From assembly GCA_040381935.1 (NCBI GenBank), contig JBEIGJ010000032.1:1-17414 (forward strand): a stretch of 17,414 nt of DNA, read 5' to 3'. Below the pieces are notes generated by a model. The model saw only the letters and a program-made list of their open reading frames with translations, had not been told where the DNA came from and did not search any database. The stretch comes from Casp-actino8 sp040381935. GTDB lineage: Bacteria > Actinomycetota > Acidimicrobiia > Acidimicrobiales > Ilumatobacteraceae. The position numbers and the translations under genes were made by a program. Positions 14,091 through 17,414 of this stretch are shown here, piece after piece (positions within the stretch are counted from its first letter, which is position 1; each line of letters begins with the position of its first letter).

Positions 14091-15989
14091 CGCTGCCACC
14101 TGCGCGTAGAAAGCCTTGGTCGAGGCCACACTCATTTCGACATCGCGCCCGTCACTGGTGAACAGAACACCATCGGCCTTATCGCACAGATCGCTACTCC
14201 GGCGATTGACGATCGCCAAGACTTTTGCCCCTCGCGAACGAGCCAGATCCACAGTTCGATTGGTGTCAGTGGTGGTACCACTCTGACTGACCGCAATGAT
14301 CAGCGTGTCGGACATATCCAACTGCAAATGAAATCCCGACAACTCCGTTGCAGTAATGGCATCGACATCCAACGAACCACCACTCAACTCATCAAGAATT
14401 TGGGCACAACTACGACCGGCGATCGCAGCAGTTCCCTGACCGATGACTCGGATCTTGCGGATCCGACCTGCACGGAGTTCCTCGCCAACGCCCTCTGGTA
14501 AGGCTCGTGAACCAAGCAGAGCCCGCAGACCGTGCGGACCATCGACAATTTTGCCGCGCAGAGTCTTATGAAAGCTGCTAGGTGCTTCACTGATTTCTTT
14601 CAACAGAAAGTGCGGCGCATCGCCCCGATCGATATCGCGGGTAGTGACTTCAGCGGTGACCAGCTCGATGGAGCGCACGGGTACATTCGCTCCGCCATAT
14701 GAGAGCCGGGTGATCCCGGCGATGTCGCCAGCGAGGCGCCCATCAAGAATGGCGATTTGTCCATTGACCGAATCTTGGCCACTGATATTTTCTCCATCGA
14801 GCCTCAAGTAGAGCGCGGTCTCCTCAACTAATCCGTAGGGCTCACTGGCCACGATGAAGAGATCTTCAGCGAGTCCGATGTACAGACCCTGACCACTCCC
14901 CCGCAACGCCAGCATCAATTTCTGCGGATCATCGGAGGCCAATGCGCCAATAGCCACCGACCCTTCGAAGGCAGCAACGGTACGACGAAAAGCCTCTACG
15001 GTGTCTCCACAACGTCGCGCTTCAAGGTTCACCAAGGCCGGAATGACTTTGGCATCGGTGGTAATCGGTCCCGGAAATGTCAGCCCGTGATCTACCCGAA
15101 GATCCTCATGGTTATCGACATCGCCATTCAAGGCCGCCACAACATAGGGAGAGGTCCCTTCAACGTCCCCAAGAGCCCGTTCGCTGTTCACAGGATGGGC
15201 ATTGGGTTCAGAGATGATTCCCACACTGGCCCAGCGAGTATGCCCAATGAGAGAAAGACGCGCCTCGGGATGCTGCAACGCCCGTCGCAAAAGGGCATCG
15301 CTACCCATTGCGGTTCGTAATGCCCGCGTGTTGTCTCCGAGTTCACCGATCTCGGCCGCTGCTTTGTAGACAATGGACAAGACGTCATCTATCAGCCGAA
15401 TCGATCCACTCTGGAACAAAGGATCCTGGCCCCGACTGGCCAACTCTTGTTGCACCTCTGGATCATTGGAGTCCAAACCATGGTTCCATACGAAGAGATG
15501 CACTCCAGCGGAATCACGACCTCGAACCTCTAAACGATCGAGTGCCGCCAAGGATTGTTGAATGGTGAGATAACCCAGGCGCGCTGAACGAGGTGCTTGC
15601 TCGCCAGCCAATTCCCGTACTCGCTGGGCGGTCTGCAGACGGTCAGTGGCCACAGCCCACATGACATCACGGAGAGCAATGATCCGACTCGACTCGACTT
15701 CCAAGGAATCCGGATTGGCTGAGCTCGACTCCAAATCGGCCTCGAGTCGTTGTACCGTCTGGCTCAGTTGATCGAGACGTGCAGTTATCGCAATACTGAG
15801 GCCGGAATCATCTAGGGCTTCGAGCCCGGAGACTCCCTTCAACAGCCCGTTCACCAGCTCTAATTCTCGAGTGGCGGCGACCAAGTCGGATCCGGCAGCC
15901 AGGGCTCGGTCCAGCAGAGAAATGATCTCAGCGCTGGTAGGAGCCGGGCGACTCGAGGGCCGGCTGACCAGAGCGATGATCCCACACAT
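14088..15989 (-). CDS. Enlarged GlmS-like glutamine amidotransferase (GATase II and first SIS domain), ended by in-frame TGA
   Basis: 633 codons. GlmS makes glucosamine-6-phosphate from fructose-6-phosphate and glutamine; the adjacent glmM uses that product. The N-terminal nucleophile is C2 (MCGIIALV). A block of about 125 extra residues (about 12-140, helix- and heptad-like, e.g. LDQLSQTVQRLEADLES) precedes the usual LDRLEVRGRDSAG (150-162). A second extra block lies at about 168-245. Conserved GATase residues then resume: HTRWAS (250-255), LNGDVDNHEDL (287-297), TTDAKV (310-315), LRGSGQGLYIGL (362-373). The linker FLLKEISEAP (461-470) leads to SIS domain 1 with IGQGTAAIAG (516-525) and SQSGTTTDT (568-576). 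The frame ends at STKAFYAQVAA, inside the domain; the rest continues in frame after the TGA. Intact, it would be 1137 codons against about 600-625 in ordinary GlmS. Confidence 0.8.
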   Translation of the reverse strand: MCGIIALVSRPSSRPAPTSAEIISLLDRALAAGSDLVAATRELELVNGLLKGVSGLEALDDSGLSIAITARLDQLSQTVQRLEADLESSSANPDSLEVESSRIIALRDVMWAVATDRLQTAQRVRELAGEQAPRSARLGYLTIQQSLAALDRLEVRGRDSAGVHLFVWNHGLDSNDPEVQQELASRGQDPLFQSGSIRLIDDVLSIVYKAAAEIGELGDNTRALRTAMGSDALLRRALQHPEARLSLIGHTRWASVGIISEPNAHPVNSERALGDVEGTSPYVVAALNGDVDNHEDLRVDHGLTFPGPITTDAKVIPALVNLEARRCGDTVEAFRRTVAAFEGSVAIGALASDDPQKLMLALRGSGQGLYIGLAEDLFIVASEPYGLVEETALYLRLDGENISGQDSVNGQIAILDGRLAGDIAGITRLSYGGANVPVRSIELVTAEVTTRDIDRGDAPHFLLKEISEAPSSFHKTLRGKIVDGPHGLRALLGSRALPEGVGEELRAGRIRKIRVIGQGTAAIAGRSCAQILDELSGGSLDVDAITATELSGFHLQLDMSDTLIIAVSQSGTTTDTNRTVDLARSRGAKVLAIVNRRSSDLCDKADGVLFTSDGRDVEMSVASTKAFYAQVAA

Positions 15990-16026
15990 GGTGCCAGGCT
16001 ACCCCGGGTTAGCGAGGCCGAAATTG

Positions 16027-17414
16027 TCAGGTATCAACCGATGGCCCGTATCGCTCGATGACCCGGCTCGCCAAGCGTTGGGCGATATCTTCAGCCCGTT
16101 CCATATGATCGGCCTCGACCATGACCCGAACCACCGGTTCGGTACCACTGGCACGTACCAATATGCGGCCGTGGCGTCCAAGGGCAGCGTTTTCAGCGGC
16201 GATCGCTTCGGCCAGGTCGGTTGCCGGATCAACTCCGAGTGAACCAACTCGTACATTGTGCAGAACTTGGGGAAACCAGTGCAAAACCCTTTGCGCCAGA
16301 ACCGAAAACGGTTGGCCATCGACCGCGTGTCGCAGGTGAAACATTCGTGCCAATTCGATAGCCGCTACCAGACCATCTCCAGTTGTAGCCAAGTCACGAT
16401 GAATGATGTGGCCACTCTGCTCACCGCCGAGAACGAAACCGTGGTGCGACATTGCTTCGAGAACCGACCGATCTCCGACTGGTGTTGTGACGACTTCGAT
16501 TCCGGCATCTTCCATCGCCCGATGAAATCCGAGATTCGACATCACCGTGACCACAACGCCATCGCCGATCAACTGACCACGCTGACGACGATCGAGAGCC
16601 GATAAGGCGAGAAGACGATCTCCATCCACCACTGCACCTTGTTCATCAACGGCAATCAATCGATCACCATCACCATCGAAGGCAAAAGCCAAGTCGATAG
16701 TGAGTCGCGCTGACGAATGCTCGTCATGAGCCGAAGCTGCAACACTGGCCACGAAATCACTCAGTGCCTGTGGTGATGTAGCCCCACACTTGTCATTGAT
16801 GTTCCTACCATCGGGAACATTGTTCATGACAATGACGTCAGCACCGAGCTGCTCAAGAACTGGTTCGGCAACATTGCTCATTGCACCGTTGGCAGTATCG
16901 ATGACGATTCGCAACCCGCGCAAGGCATTCTCGGGGAAAAGACTGACTATGTGTTCGGTATACAACACATCGCCGTCGGTTCGACAGACCAGTGAACCGA
17001 GAGCCTGAGCGGCCTTGGATTCATCGGTAACGGAAAATTGACCGGCTCGAAAAAGTCGGCTCACTTCATTTTCAATTGCCCGTTGATCGTCGTCGGAGAC
17101 TTTCAGTCCGCCGGCAGCAAATACTTTGATGCCGTTATCCAGATAGCCATTGTGAGACGCAGTGACCACCACTCCGGGAACATCTTCGAGTGCCGAAATC
17201 ACCGCCACGGCCGGAGTGGGCAACATCCCCATTTGATCGACTTGCGCTCCCTCAGCAGCTGCTCCAGCGGAAAAGGCCGCTTCGAGTACCGGTCCCGATA
17301 AACGAGGATCATGAGCAATGACGAGGCGGGAACAACCCAGAACACGAACCACGGCGCGACCCAATACCAGGGCGTACTCGGGAGTGATCTCGATGATGGC
17401 TCGACCCCGGACAC
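16027..17414 (-). CDS. glmM: Phosphoglucosamine mutase (5' end beyond the right edge)
   Basis: Partial: 461 residues are visible, from VRGRAIIEITPEYALVLG at the window edge to a TGA stop; only about the first ten residues (the FGTDG opening) should be missing. The enzyme interconverts glucosamine-6-phosphate and glucosamine-1-phosphate for UDP-GlcNAc synthesis. In visible-residue numbering: the phosphoserine loop VTASHNGYLDNG, with the active Ser near 86; the metal-binding DGDGDR near 246-251; the sugar-binding GGEQSGH near 329-335; and the phosphate-binding RASGTEP near 420-426. All key motifs are intact. The GlmS-like gene follows after 37 bases, so consecutive steps of one pathway are adjacent. 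The frame runs through the window edge, so the TTG at 17364 is not the start. Confidence 0.95.
   Translation of the reverse strand, partial: VRGRAIIEITPEYALVLGRAVVRVLGCSRLVIAHDPRLSGPVLEAAFSAGAAAEGAQVDQMGMLPTPAVAVISALEDVPGVVVTASHNGYLDNGIKVFAAGGLKVSDDDQRAIENEVSRLFRAGQFSVTDESKAAQALGSLVCRTDGDVLYTEHIVSLFPENALRGLRIVIDTANGAMSNVAEPVLEQLGADVIVMNNVPDGRNINDKCGATSPQALSDFVASVAASAHDEHSSARLTIDLAFAFDGDGDRLIAVDEQGAVVDGDRLLALSALDRRQRGQLIGDGVVVTVMSNLGFHRAMEDAGIEVVTTPVGDRSVLEAMSHHGFVLGGEQSGHIIHRDLATTGDGLVAAIELARMFHLRHAVDGQPFSVLAQRVLHWFPQVLHNVRVGSLGVDPATDLAEAIAAENAALGRHGRILVRASGTEPVVRVMVEADHMERAEDIAQRLASRVIERYGPSVDT

Noticed and set aside
15990..16026. glmS ribozyme or leader upstream of the GlmS-like gene
   Set aside because: Only 37 bases separate it from glmM, too short for the ribozyme, and no matching core sequence was seen.
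1..17414. Complete reassignment of TGA to Trp or Gly
   Set aside because: Nearly all genes here end in TGA at the correct family length, including those with ATGA/GTGA overlaps, so TGA works as a stop.

Overview
This is a bacterial window of moderately high GC (mid-50s by eye, not computed). Gene spacing is tight, with many 4-base ATGA/GTGA overlaps. The cell-wall/cofactor gene order glmM - glmS-like - acpS - nnr - alr and the sequence style fit an actinobacterium, possibly of the Acidimicrobiia type. That placement is an inference; no rRNA or other phylogenetic marker gene is present. No tRNA, rRNA, CRISPR array or insertion sequence was seen.

Left part, plus strand (1-5677): the 3' part of a BMP-family substrate-binding protein gene, a strong GC-rich hairpin, then a double ATPase and two permeases of a BMP-type (nucleoside/purine-like) ABC importer. 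A Rieske non-haem iron oxygenase follows. ATPase, permease 1, permease 2 and oxygenase are joined by three successive ATGA overlaps, so import and oxidation of one substrate look translationally coupled. A 139-base gap rich in inverted repeats (5678-5816) follows. Next come a luciferase-like flavin-dependent oxidoreductase interrupted by an in-frame TGA, a small class I methyltransferase and a SnoaL/NTF2-like protein (5817-8111). Together this looks like an accessory catabolic or modification region.

Right part, minus strand (8116 to the right edge), read in transcription order: glmM (5' end outside the window), a very enlarged GlmS-like glutamine amidotransferase/sugar isomerase split by an in-frame TGA, acpS, the bifunctional NAD(P)HX repair gene nnr, alr, a class II aldolase, and a protein resembling only the N-terminal half of an FGGY sugar kinase. 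The first genes supply peptidoglycan precursors (glucosamine-1-phosphate, D-alanine) and cofactor maintenance. The last two look like a sugar-phosphate module attached to the end of the same operon through GTGA overlaps. The two gene blocks converge with 4 bases between their stop codons (8112-8115).

The points most worth a second look are: (1) the 1137-codon GlmS-like protein, with a large insert directly after the catalytic cysteine and a C-terminal extension of about 310 residues of unknown function; (2) two separate in-frame TGA codons inside otherwise well-preserved genes, one exactly where a Trp is expected; (3) the importer coupled to a Rieske oxygenase; (4) the half-size FGGY protein coupled to an aldolase. 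No stretch longer than about 160 bases lacks a gene.
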